A stretch of 64,000 bases of DNA. It comes from Meghimatium bilineatum. Lineage: Eukaryota; Mollusca; Gastropoda; Stylommatophora; Philomycidae. The notes under the pieces are model-generated. The model was not told the origin of the DNA, searched no databases, and saw only the letters and a program-made list of their open reading frames with translations. Shown piece by piece: positions 31,387-42,700 of the stretch. The position numbers were made by a program, and so were the translations under genes. Location: NCBI GenBank assembly GCA_034231615.1, contig CM067315.1, positions 16,223,513-16,287,512 on the forward strand. Reading direction: 5' to 3'. Position 1 is the stretch's first letter. Each line of letters begins with the position of its first letter.

Positions 31387-31622
31387 GAGGTGCGCGGTAG
31401 CCTAGTGAATAGGGAGCTTGCTTGCTATCACTGGGTTACGGCTTGCCAGATTCAAAACCACGTACGAACAAAAAAAGTCCGGGTTGTGATTTCACGCTTG
31501 ATTTCCACTCCATCACTCGACTCAGCTGTAAATGAGTACCTGAAGCATCAGTTAGATGAGGTAAAGATAGCAAGGACGGAAACTAGACATCCCACCCAGT
31601 AGTTGCTAAATAATACATGAAA
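31387..31622 (+). mobile_element. tRNA-derived SINE (copy 2)
   Basis: Same family as 1,695-1,996. GGTAGCCTAGTGAATAGGGA (A box), GATTCAAAACC (B box, two changes from the intact copy), then the CGACTCAGCTGTAAATGAGT body. It loses similarity at the 3' end, with no CTTTACC tail and no clear target duplication, so it is older than copy 1. Confidence 0.82.
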
Positions 31623-32034
31623 AGCTAACACACATATGCTAGGAAATGTAACTTGTACTTTTGACATTCTCCTGGAGGCACACTTAAACTGACCGGAGTT
31701 TTCTTTGAAGTAGTATACAAACTTCGGAGGTTGTAGTTTTCTTAATCATAATCTCTAATATTTTTAAAATAAAATAATGGTAGCATATGATATACAGGTA
31801 GTTGCCATCAACACAACATTTTTGGATGTAGTAGTTGTGCAGACAATATTATAAATGTGGTCACTAGTTTGTTGGTATGCGCAACTGCCTGCGGTGGGAT
31901 TTCAAGTCGGTACCTTGGCCGCCACAGATGTTCTATGTTCCTAACAGCCACGGTTACGGATAATAGTAAAATGTTATGATAAACAAAATTGGATTAACTT
32001 TCGTGGTTGAAAGAGTATCACTTAAAAAAACAGA
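31623..32034. other. Unassigned stretch
   Basis: No supported feature. Confidence 0.5.
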
Positions 32035-32933
32035 CATTTTTGCTTGGTCAGAAGACAATAGTGTCTACCTTTTGTTCGGTCAGAAGACAATAGTGTCTAC
32101 TTTTGCTTGGTCAGAAGACAGTAGTGTCTACTTTTTGCTTGATCAGAAAGTAGTGTCTACTTTTGTTTGGTCAAAACACAATAGTGTCTACTTTTAAATA
32201 GTCCGAAGATAGTAGTGTCTACTTTTTACTTGGTCAGAAAACTGTAAAGTCTACTTTTGCTTGGTCAGAAGACATAATTGTCTACTTTTGCTTGGTCAGA
32301 AGACATAATTGTCTACTTTTGATTGCTAAGAAGAAATAATTGTCTACTTTTGATTGCTAAGAAGACATAATTGTCTACTTTTGATTGGTCAGAAGACATA
32401 ATTGTCTACTTTTGATTGGTCAGAAGACATAATTGTCTACTTTTGATTGGTCAGAAGACATAATTGTCTACTTTTGATTGGTAAGAAGAAATAATTGTCT
32501 ACTTTTGATTGCTAAGAAGAAATAATTGTCTACTTTTGATTGCTAAGAAGACATAATTGTCTACTTTTGATTGGTCAGAAGACATAATTGTCTACTTTTG
32601 ATTGGTCAGAAGACATAATTGTCTACTTTTGATTGGTCAGAAGACATAATTGTCTACTTTTCATTGGTAAGAAGACATAATTGTCTACTTTTGATTGGTA
32701 AGAAGAAATAATTGTCTACTTTTGATTGCTAAGAAGACATAATTGTCTACTTTTGATTGGTCAGAAGACATAATTGTCTACTTTTGATTGGTCAGAAGAC
32801 ATAATTGTCTACTTTTGATTGGTCAGAAGACATAATTGTCTACTTTTGATTGGTCAGAAGACATAATTGTCTACTTTTGATTGGTCAGAAGGCAAAATTG
32901 TCTACTTTTGATTGGTCAGAAGACATAATTGTC
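32035..32933. repeat. 31-bp minisatellite running into a gap
   Basis: About 29 units of CTTTTGATTGGTCAGAAGAC plus ATAATTGTCTA. The left edge units are diverged. Inner units vary only at GGTC/GCTA/GGTA and AGACA/AGAAA. These variants recur as blocks, suggesting multi-unit duplication of about 250 bp. The right end is cut by Ns. Confidence 0.96.
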
Positions 32934-33033
32934 NNNNNNNNNNNNNNNNNNNNNNNNNNNNNNNNNNNNNNNNNNNNNNNNNNNNNNNNNNNNNNNNNNN
33001 NNNNNNNNNNNNNNNNNNNNNNNNNNNNNNNNN
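32934..33033. other. Assembly gap (100 N)
   Basis: Exactly 100 N inside or at the end of the 31-bp array. A round-number gap usually means unknown length, so the array is probably longer. Confidence 0.98.
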
Positions 33034-33665
33034 GGGGAGAAATAACTGGCGCTGTGCTTGCTCTAGAACTAAATGTACTGTTCTGATTTCATCAGACAGA
33101 ATGGGCTATAACCTCTCAAATCTCCTTCTGCCCTAAACTGTCGTCGGGTATTCTTAGAATTTGTGTTTTTCCAGTACACATTTTCTCCGCGAAGATTTTA
33201 CGTCTTTTTTTGTTTTCTTATGCTATGACCGACCACCCCTTCACATTTTCTCAGCGGAGACATATCTACGGCCCTGGACATTTTACAGCCCTTTGAAATA
33301 AGATGATAATGGATCACTGCAGCTACCTTTCGGAGATGTTGTGTGTAGGTGTCAATACCGATTCGTCGTCTGTGTCAATTAAGAATATTGTCCAGAATGT
33401 TTATTTTTTGGGGGCTTCAGCAATCTCTATTCTGAAATTGTACATGTTACCACAATATTCTTCTTATAAAATATGTCCCACCTTTATAATATGCCCACAA
33501 AATGATGAGTGCTTCTTTACAGTGTTTCTCAGACGCTGCCACAGAAGCTGCCTCTATGGAATAAAAATGACATTGATGATTCCTTATTCATCTCCAGAAA
33601 AGTAACTGGACTTAAAGGAAAACATTACCACAGATAACTGGAACTGTCACCCACCATATAATGAT
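33034..33665. other. Unassigned stretch
   Basis: A 100-codon plus-strand open frame (33,303-33,605) has no recognisable domain or codon bias, so I call no gene. Confidence 0.4.
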
Positions 33666-33805
33666 GGATACACTCAAGTGGAGCTCAGTGCACCTATGTT
33701 GCACATCGTGTACTGGTGGATACACTCAAGGGAAACCGGTGCACCTATAACACCCATCGTGTACTGGTGGATACACTCAAGTGGAGATCGGTGCACCTAT
33801 GGACG
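33666..33805. repeat. 51-bp minisatellite, 2.7 copies
   Basis: GGTGGATACACTCAAG…GGTGCACCTAT…CATCGTGTACT repeated, with substitutions. Confidence 0.9.
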
Positions 33806-34044
33806 TGCAATAATAATCGATGCACTCTTGGAGTGCAGTGGTGATTATCCGATAACTAATTTTATGTGGTTAATTAACATTGGTCGGTTGCAAATTCGCA
33901 ATGATATTTGTAGCTGCTCTCAAGACACGAAACTTCCATCAACTACATTATGGATGTCGGGGTATCTGGATAACCAGAATCACGACCTCCACTATTATTT
34001 GATAATTGGAAAGTCGTGATATAACCAAATTAAATTAACTTTTG
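33806..34044. other. Unassigned stretch
   Basis: No supported feature. Confidence 0.5.
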
Positions 34045-34240
34045 CTATTTTTCTTTTTCTTCATCGTTCATTCTGAAACTACTATCGATTCTCTCATATA
34101 GCATGACAATGAACATACTACATTTCTAGCAGGATGTAGTCCAGATAATGGAAATGCGTTGTGTCGCCGTTTTATTTGTGCTAATGACCCGACACGTTCG
34201 TCTTCGGCAAGTTCGCTGATTAACGGGCGTACCTGTCCAT
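34045..34240 (-). mobile_element. Interspersed retroposon family R, copy 3 (partial)
   Basis: CTAGCAGGATGTAGTCCAGA, GGAAATGCGTTGTGTCG and GACACGTTCGTCTTCGGCAA match family R at 2,185-2,490. Its A-rich 3' tail lies on the minus strand at 34,045-34,060. Confidence 0.6.
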
Positions 34241-34287
34241 TAGAGGTACATTTTTACTTAACTTTCATTTGTAAAACAACATACCTA

Positions 34288-34490
34288 GTGAATCTATAGC
34301 AACAGATCTAGTGAATCTGTAGAAACATCTAGTGTATCTGTAGAAACATCTAATGAATATGTAGAAACATCTAGTGAATCTGTAGAAACAGATCTAGTGA
34401 ATCTGTAGAAACAGATCTAGTGACTGTAGAAACAGATCTAGTGAATCTGTAGAAACAGTTCTAGTGACTGTAGCAACAGATCTAGTGATT
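34288..34490. repeat. 23-bp minisatellite, about 9 copies
   Basis: TAGTGAATCTGTAGAAACAG plus ATC, with frequent small deletions (19- and 20-bp units). Confidence 0.93.
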
Positions 34491-35029
34491 CCGGTGTTGT
34501 TATTGAATGACTACTAATTGTCCATGATGTATAACCATATGTAAAGTAATCTATGGAAGTAGGTGATACAAAATTGTTGCGACGTGGATAAATTGAATGA
34601 TCATGCGTATCCTCCTATGACTGTCCGTCATGAGACTTATGCATCCATATATGATGTGTGCTCAATAGTGAGCCTAGGTAAATACCTCTGGATAGTTGCA
34701 GACATTGATGTCATAGGATATCTGTATATACATTGTTGAAGATATGCACCAAATATCGTCTGAAGTAGTACCTTCTCCTCAAAGCATTGACTAACGATGA
34801 GAGTTGGGGGGTCTTCTGTGTAGGAAAGAAAACGTTGGAGAATCTCTCCCCTCCACCAATCGTCCCCCCTTCCCCGATTGCAAATGACCAACAAGAACTT
34901 ACTTCATCGTAGTTCATGAAGATGGAACAATCCATTTTCGTAAGATCATTGTGTAGCCACGTGACAACATAACAGTGGTTTTTAAAAATGGATTCCTTCC
35001 CGAAAACCGATGAGTCGAACATTTAGAGA
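34491..35029. other. Unassigned stretch
   Basis: Two overlapping minus-strand frames (34,637-34,894; 34,711-35,022) have no recognisable domain. No feature called. Confidence 0.4.
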
Positions 35030-35390
35030 AATTAGAGAACAACATCCTGCTGGAAATATACTATTTTGTTCATTAGTTGCTGGGCGATTTGGTGCCGTTG
35101 AACGGACTGGTTCAATTCCCGTTAGTCTCAAGAATTTTTGCTGGAAATATAGTCGTAAATTTGAGAACTACATCTTGCTGGAAATATAGTAGTACATTTG
35201 AGAACTACATCCTGCTGGAAATATAGTAGTACATTTGAGAACTACATCTTGCTGGAAATATAGTAGTACATTTGAGAACTACATCCTGCTGGAAATATAG
35301 TAGTACATTTGAGAACTACATCTTGCTGGACATATAGTAGTACATTTGAGAACTACATCCTGCTGGAAATATAGTAGTACATTTGAAAAT
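35030..35390. repeat. 37-bp minisatellite with a tRNA-like insertion
   Basis: About seven units of TTTGAGAACTACATCCTGCT plus GGAAATATAGTAGTACA. C and T variants (catcCtgct/catcTtgct) alternate strictly, giving a 74-bp dimer. Between the first and second units, at about 35,070-35,140, lies a foreign piece with GGTTCAATTCC, a B-box-like word. Confidence 0.94.
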
Positions 35391-35504
35391 TAAGGCAGTG
35401 ATAGTGGTAAGTTAAGAATGAACGCAAAAATAACAACAAATTCGTTCCATGTAGCATTGTATGTCCGGACATAGTTTTCATCTTGTGTAAACCCGTATTT
35501 GCTT

Positions 35505-35505
35505 G

Positions 35506-35543
<38 letters not shown>

Positions 35544-35625
35544 TTAACAATTAATAATTAAATCAGCCAATCAATCAATGAATGTGCCAGTCAATCAATC
35601 AATATATTAATCAATCAATCTACAT
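35505..35625. repeat. (AATC)n microsatellite
   Basis: About nine perfect ATCA tetranucleotides followed by decayed ones. Confidence 0.95.
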
Positions 35626-35679
35626 GACGAGATACGTAGGTTCTTATCAACGCTCTATTCTTTTGTGAATAAGTTCAGT

Positions 35680-35858
35680 TGTGGCATTCTCACATGCAAT
35701 AGTAATAAATCATGCAGCAACTTCTCTCTTTGTCTTCCTCTTGTCTCTTCTGCCCTCAATCTTTCGGGTGGTTACTAAATGTTTACGTTTTCTTCTTCTC
35801 ACCACATTCCCTAAAATTCTTGACTGTCTTCTAATTTTGGCTATTATTTGTCTTTCTA
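35680..35858 (-). mobile_element. LINE C-terminal fragment (lineage L5)
   Basis: Minus frames: ILGNVVRRRKRKHLVTTRKI, EGRRDKRKTKREVAA. It fits GHVMRR.KLEHLVTTGKIEGRR.RGRQR and the L5 piece at 26,640. Confidence 0.7.
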
Positions 35859-36120
35859 TCCAAGAGTCTGGCCACATCATGAGAATGCATCACAATAAGT
35901 TACTCGTACATGCATATAAACAAATGAGATGAGGGTATAAAACCAGAGGAAGACCACAGAAAAGATTCATACAAAACGTCAGGGACACCCTGAACAGATA
36001 CGGTTAAAGCACAGCCGAGGCCTCATATCTGGCTTTGGAACGCAAGCTCGTGCTCCAATCAAACCTATGTTTAACGGCCAGATTGAATAACAAAACACCA
36101 GGAGAAAGACAATAAACAAT
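35859..36120 (+). mobile_element. LINE C-terminal fragment (lineage L4)
   Basis: Plus frame: SGHIMRMHHNKLLVHAYKQM, a stop, GYKTRGRPQKRFIQNVRD, TLNRYG, a stop, YLALERKLVLQSNL, PGERQ and a stop. Same tail as 11,931 and 13,655. It abuts the oppositely oriented L5 fragment. Confidence 0.78.
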
Positions 36121-36439
36121 AGACAATTACCCAAGCATCTTTGAAGACGTATAAATGTATTTTCTTGGCAATTCATGAAATTTTCAAGATTGTTCACAAA
36201 AACTCTATCCCAGTAGCCTGCATCTCAGTATGAACTATTTATTTTACCGTCTATGTTTTACATCCATAAAGTAAAATTGATTCAATGTACCATCAGATTA
36301 CTAAATTCTCATATGCATTGATAGTGCACCTTTACTATAAAAAAAGTATTTTCTTGTCGAGGTTTTCACTTAATTTATGAAATGCATTTTCAATATACTG
36401 GTATTACAGAAGAAAGAATTTGCATAGAAAAACATATAA
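36121..36439. other. Unassigned AT-rich stretch
   Basis: No supported feature. Confidence 0.5.
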
Positions 36440-36700
36440 AGTTGTCATTTTCTAAGTAGATGTACCAGGGGCAAATACGAAGATGTGGGAAACTTCCAAG
36501 GCCTGGTGGGCCATGATCGGACTCAAGTAAAGACTTGTGTACGAAAGTAAACATAACCTGGAAGGGTGATTTTTGATGATTTCGTTGCATTTATTGTTCG
36601 GCATTGACGTTTTTTCGTCATGCGATTCCAGGTACATAAATAATGACCAACGACAATCAGGGACAATAATAAAAATACGTAACGAATAAAAGCTTCTTCA
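36440..36700 (+). mobile_element. Interspersed repeat family M, copy 3
   Basis: GTAAACATAACCTGGAAGGG, TGATTTTTGATGATTTCGTT, GCATT(…)TTTTTCGTCATGCGATTCC and TACATAAATAATGACCAACG match copies at 17,095, 23,691 and 62,740. It is the longest copy, with about 90 bp more on its left. Confidence 0.65.
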
Positions 36701-36824
36701 CTTTCTGTACATATGTATTTAAGTCGACGGTCTCGGTTAAGCCAAGACTTACTAGCTGAATAACAACAGGTCTTCAAGCGTGATGTAACATCTTGTTTAC
36801 AAGTGGATTTTTGTTGTTGTTGAG

Positions 36825-36904
36825 ATTAGAGGTTGTCCATAAATCACATCGTACTTATTTTGTCAATACTTGATCCCATTCTTCTTCCATGTAAACAATT
36901 ATGG
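36825..36904. mobile_element. Possible MITE terminus
   Basis: GAGGTTGTCCATAAATCACA resembles the 'gttgtccataaattacgtcac' end of a C-rich invertebrate MITE class. No partner end identified. Confidence 0.3.
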
Positions 36905-37312
36905 GACCTCACTGCTAAATTATGTCAAGAAAATACATACTCAACAGCTACATTATGCCGCTAAGTATGAGACCCACTGCTAATTTACCTCGATAATTCT
37001 GGGATCCAACTGCTAAATTATGTAAAGAATATAAGGACCCCACCACAAAAATATGTCAAAAATACAGTGATCCCTTTGTTAAATTATGTCAAGAACTCAA
37101 AAACCGCACTGCTAAATTATTAAATTATGTCACGAATTCAGGGACCGCACTGCTAAATTATTAAATTATGTCACGAATTCAGGGACCACACTGGTAAATT
37201 ATGTATAAAGAAAGCAGGGACAGCACTGCTAAATTATGTCACGAAAGCAGAAAGTGCACTAGTAAATTATGTCAAGAATTCAGCGACTGCATATGCTAGT
37301 ATATTATTATTA
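36905..37312. repeat. Degenerate 31-41-bp AT-rich minisatellite, left part
   Basis: Units GGGACC(A/G)CACTGCTAAATTA plus TGTCAAGAATTCA, diverged, with internal ATTATTAA duplications. The array resumes at 37,576-37,640 on the far side of a SINE. Confidence 0.85.
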
Positions 37313-37579
37313 TGCGCATAGCGCAGTGGTTAGCGCACTGGTTTTCGCATACGAGTGGTCCTGGGTTCATTCCTCATTTGAGGCGAAAATGTTTTTCAGA
37401 ACGCAATGGCTCCCGGGTCGACCCAGCCTTAAATGGGTACCGGATTTTTCCGGGAAGTAAAGACTGCGAGGGAAAGAAGATGGCTACCGCCCTCATTTTC
37501 AGAGCCTTTGAAATGTGAGATCGCTAATATCTCATACCCGTACGGCATTAATAAATTCTATGGCTTACTTTACTTTACT
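37313..37579 (+). mobile_element. tRNA-derived SINE (copy 3); contains the macro-duplication breakpoint
   Basis: GCGCATAGCGCAGTGGTTAG (A box region), GGGTTCATTCC (B box), then the GGGTCGACCCAGCC…AAATGGGTACC body, and a 3' end of AATAAATTCTATGG followed by a CTTTACTTTAC tail. It shares the body and tail logic with copies 1 and 2 but belongs to another subfamily. From 37,526 onward its last ~54 bp also begin copies 2 and 3 of the macro-unit. Confidence 0.82.
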
Positions 37580-37639
37580 GCTAAATTACTAAATTATATC
37601 AATAATTCAGCGAACGCACTGCTATATTATATTATTAAA

Positions 37640-39703
37640 TTTCAAAACAATGTACATCTACACCAATAGAAAAAAACAATTTTGCAGAATATACTACATA
37701 ATTGCGGGTAACCCTCCCCCCACCCGGCTTTAGAGCGTTATGACTAATCCAAGCTATTTAAATAGTGTATAAAAACATTATTGTTTACATCAACTTTTGT
37801 TAAACTATTCCTCCGCCCTCTCCCTTCTCCTTTGCTGACAGCTGTCAAACTTATTCCGACCCTCTCCCCCCTCCCCCTCTAAATTGTTGACGTTACTTAT
37901 GGACATCCTCTTATTGCTTGAAGCTACAGATTTACGTGCTATGATCGGTGCTCTCGTCAGACGTTGTGTCGCTCTTTTAGGGGAAGAAATAATTTTGAAT
38001 ATTGGGTAACTCGAGTTCACTGAAGTAAATCCTCTATGCATTTCCAAAATACGAACACGTCAAAGAGATGTTTATCATGGAGGTCGTTGGGCTAGAATTA
38101 ACTTCAGCACTGTATGCATAAATTGTATGATTAAAAGCATTGATAATATAATTATATTAACGTCAACTGCATAAAGAGAGTAGACTTTATCAAAAGAGTT
38201 GATTTTTATTTAAAATATATATAAACTTCAAACATGAAGCATACATTAATCTCGCGTGGCATTCCTAGTCCTTGTGTGTGTGTGCTAGAAAACATGAATG
38301 GGTGCGTGTGTGTGTGTGTGTGTTAGTGTTTGCGTATTCGTGTGATCGTCTTTCTCGTTTTCATGCTCTTGTGTGCATGTTTGTCTGCTTTGTTTGTGAT
38401 TGTTCAATGATGTGTTTGTGCTTTTTCACTAATCTAATATAATTCGTTTTATTGTGTGATATTATTCGTGCTAGTGTGATATTATTCGTGCTAGTGAGAT
38501 ATTATTCGTGTTAGTGTGTAATAATATTTGTGCTAGAGTGTGATTTTATTCGTGCTAGTGTGTGATATTAGTTGTGCTAGTGTGTAATAATATTTGTGTT
38601 AGAGTGTGATATTATTCGTGCTAGTGTGATATTATTCGTGCTAGTGTGTAATAATATTTGTGCTAGAGTGTGATAGTATTCGTGCTAGTGTGTAATATTA
38701 TTTGTGCTAGTGTGATACGTTTCCATTTTTACTGTAACATTTGTTTTAATGTGGAAAAATATGTGCGAACGTATATGTGTACAAAAACGTGTCAGTGTTT
38801 ATGTGTATTAACGTGTGGAAAAATGTAAGAATGTGTATATTCCATGGCCATCTAACTACAAGGATAATTATAGTTATAGATTATAATAGAAGGCATTGCC
38901 ACGTCACATGAACAGTTGGTTATAAGACATACACTTACGGAATTACTTTTAAATCACTGATATTTCCTATATGTTTTTGCTATACTGATGAAAATATGTC
39001 ATATTGGTTATATAATCCTTGAATAATTTTCTCTATCAGCGCCGTAGATACGTATTCATTAAGGGAGTTGTTATCTTTAAACGAAGGAAATTTTACCATT
39101 ATATTCGTGAGTAATTATACTTTCATGTATATGACATTTTGATGACTTTTTGGAAATCGCTACAGGGTCGAAGGGAAGAATGAATCTTCCCCAACTCTGC
39201 AGTTTACGGATTTATTGCCCAGTATAGCCATAAAATGTATCATCTTGAAGACAAACGACCATACCTACACTGTAGAAACGTGAATAGAAAACATATGGTA
39301 GGTTTTCCTTAGTGGAGTGGTTAAGCCATTCACCATGTTCTCACGCGATAGAAGAATCGAATCTTTCTCATTACGTATTGTTTACAGTTTAGAGCGTTTT
39401 GGAGATCCCTGGTGTTTATCGAGTGAAGGTATATGGTGATATCTTAGTTGTCCTATTGACATGAATCTTTCCTCTTTGTTGAGAATAACGGTGTATATAT
39501 GGTAAAACCCGAGTACAATGCAGTCAATCATCTAACCTTCTCAACCTTTTCAAAATTAGGTAGACATTACCTCATGGAGGTCACTCCTTGAAGTGGAGAT
39601 GCGACTTAGTTTTGTCAACATAGGCTGGAAACTAAGATTGATCGGATCCTTTCTGACAACGAGGAGGAACGCAGTCGTACTAAGCAATCACTGAAGTTGA
39701 GGC
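37640..39703. other. Low-copy block of macro-unit 1
   Basis: No gene. C-rich MITE-like blocks at 37,690-37,880, GT-rich tracts at 38,270-38,325 and the 22-bp repeat at 38,450-38,715. A minus-strand 80-codon frame (37,805-38,047) recurs in the other copies only because the DNA does. The same block lies at 44,354-46,418 and 50,053-52,117. Confidence 0.6.
38450..38715. repeat. ~22-bp minisatellite in unit 1
   Basis: TGTGATATTATTCGTGCTAG and TGTAATAATATTTGTGCTAG variants, about 12 units of 20-24 bp. Copies at 45,164-45,429 and 50,863-51,128. Confidence 0.92.
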
Positions 39704-42700
39704 GTAGATACCAGTAGTAGATACCAGTAGTAGATAACAGTAGTAGATACCAGTCGTACATACACGTCGTAGATACCAGTAGTAGATACCAGTAGTAGAT
39801 ACAATTAGTAGATAACAGTAGTAGATACAAGTCGTAGATACCAGTAGTAGATACCAGTAGTAAATACAAATAGTAGATACCAGTAGTAGATACCTGTAGT
39901 AGATACCAGTAGTAGATAGCAATAGTAGATACCAGTAGTAGATACCTGTAGTAGATAACAGTAGTAGATAGCAATAGTAGATACCAGTAGAAGATACCTG
40001 TAGTAGATACCAGTAGTAGATACCAGTAGTAGATACCAGTAGTAGATACCAGTAGTAGATAGCAATAGTAGATACAAGTCGTAGATACAAGTAGTAGATA
40101 CAAGTAGTAGATACAAGTAGTAGATAGCAATAGTAGATACAAGTAGTAAATACCAGTAGCAGATACCATTAGTAGATACCATTAGTAGATACCAGTAGTA
40201 GATACCAGTAGTAGATACCAGTAGTAGATACCAGTAGTAGATACCAGTAGTAGATACCAGTAGTAGATAGAAGTAGTAGATACAAGTCGTAGATACCAGT
40301 AGAAGATACAAGTAGTAGATAACAGTAGTAGATACCAGTAGTAGATACTAGTAGTAGATACCAGTAGTAGATACCAGTAGTAGATACCAGTAGTATATAG
40401 AAGTAGTAGATACAAGTAGTAGTTACCAGTAGTAGATACCAGTAGTAGATACCAGTAGTAGATAACAGTAGTAGATACAAGTCGTAGATACAAGTAGTAG
40501 ATACAAGTAATAGATAGCAATAGTAGATACAAGTAGTAAATACCAGTAGCAGATACCATTAGTAGATACCATTAGTAGATACCAGTAGTAGATACCAGTA
40601 GTAGATACCAGTAGTAGATACCAGTAGTAGATACCAGTAGTAGATACCAGTAGTAGATACCAGTAGTAGATAACAGTAGTAGATAGAAGTAGTAGATACA
40701 AGTCGTAGATACCAGTAGAAGATACAAGTAGTAGATAACAGTAGAAGATACCAGTAGTAGATACCAGTAGTAGATACCAGTAGTAGATACCAGTAGTAGA
40801 TACCAGTAGTAGATAGAAGTAGTAGATACCAGTAGTAGATACCATTAGTAGATACCAGTAGTAGATACCAGTAGTAGATAACAGTAGTAGATACCAGTAG
40901 TAGATACCAGTAGTAGATACCAGTAGTAGATACCAGTAGTAGATACCAGTAGTAGATAGAAGTAGTAGATACAAGTAGTAGATACAAGTCGTAGATACCA
41001 GTAGAAGATGCAAGTAGTAGATACCAGTAGTAGATAACAGTAGTAGATACAAATAGTAGATACCAGTAGTAGATACCAGTAGTAGATACCAGTAGTAGAT
41101 ACCAGTAGTAGATACCAGTAGTAGATAACAGTAGTAGATACCAGTAGAAGATACAAGTAGAAGATACCAGTAGTAGATAACTGTAGTAGATAACAGTAGT
41201 AGATACCAGTAGTAGATACCAGTAGTAGATACCAGTAGTAGATACCAGTAGTAGATACCAGTAGTAGATAACAGTAGTAGATACCAGTAGAAGATACAAG
41301 TAGTAGATACCAGTAGTAGATAACAGTAGTAGATACCAGTAGTAGATACCAGTAGTAGATAACAGTAGTAGATACAAATAGTAGATAACAGTAGTAGATA
41401 CCAGTAGAAGATACAAGTATTAGATACCAGTAGTAGATAACAGTAGTAGATAACAGTATTAGATACCAGTAGTAGATACCAGTAGTAGATACCAGTAGTA
41501 GATACCAGTAGTAGATACAAGTCGTAGATACCAGTAGAAGATACAAGTAGTAGATAACAGTAGAAGATACCAGTAGTAGATACCAGTAGTAGATACCAGT
41601 AGTAGATACCAGTAGTAGATACCAGTAGTAGATAGAAGTAGTAGATACCAGTAGTAGATACCATTAGTAGATACCAGTAGTAGATACCAGTAGTAGATAA
41701 CAGTAGTAGATACCAGTAGTAGATACCAGTAGTAGATACCAGTAGTAGATACCAGTAGTAGATACCAGTAGTAGATAGAAGTAGTAGATACAAGTAGTAG
41801 ATACAAGTCGTAGATACCAGTAGAAGATGCAAGTAGTAGATACCAGTAGTAGATAACAGTAGTAGATACAAATAGTAGATACCAGTAGTAGATACCAGTA
41901 GTAGATACCAGTAGTAGATACCAGTAGTAGATACCAGTAGTAGATAACAGTAGTAGATACCAGTAGAAGATACAAGTAGAAGATACCAGTAGTAGATAAC
42001 TGTAGTAGATAACAGTAGTAGATACCAGTAGTAGATACCAGTAGTAGATACCAGTAGTAGATACCAGTAGTAGATACCAGTAGTAGATAACAGTAGTAGA
42101 TACCAGTAGAAGATACAAGTAGTAGATACCAGTAGTAGATAACAGTAGTAGATACCAGTAGTAGATACCAGTAGTAGATAACAGTAGTAGATACAAATAG
42201 TAGATAACAGTAGTAGATACCAGTAGAAGATACAAGTATTAGATACCAGTAGTAGATAACAGTAGTAGATAACAGTATTAGATACCAGTAGTAGATACCA
42301 GTAGTAGATACCAGTAGTAGATACCAGTAGTAGATAACAGTAGTAGATACCAGTAGAAGATACAAGTAGTAGATACCAGTAGTAGATAACAGTAGTAGAT
42401 ACCAGTAGTAGATACCAGTAGTAGATAACAGTAGTAGATACAAATAGTAGATAGCAGTAGTAGATACCAGTAGTAGATACAAGTCGTAGATACCAGTAGT
42501 AGATACCAGTAGTAGATACCATTAGTAGATACCAGTAGTAGATACCAGTAGTAGATACCAGTAGTAGATACCAGTAGTAGATACCAGTAGTAGATAGAAG
42601 TAGTAGATACAAGTAGTAGATACAAGTCGTAGATACCAGTAGAAGATACAAGTAGTAGATACCAGTAGTAGATACCAGTAGTAGATACCAGTAGTAGATA

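Noticed and set aside
33303-33605. 100-codon plus-strand frame as a gene
   Set aside because: No recognisable domain, no codon bias and no context; expected by chance in 64 kb.
34637-35022. Two overlapping minus frames considered as coding
   Set aside because: They overlap each other in different frames with no domain or bias in either.
35065-35145. tRNA gene
   Set aside because: Only a B-box-like word; no cloverleaf or anticodon arm that I can fold, so at most a tRNA-derived fragment.
37805-38047. 80-codon minus frame repeated in all three macro-units
   Set aside because: Conserved only because the DNA is triplicated; the few differences do not favour silent positions and it overlaps C-rich MITE-like sequence.
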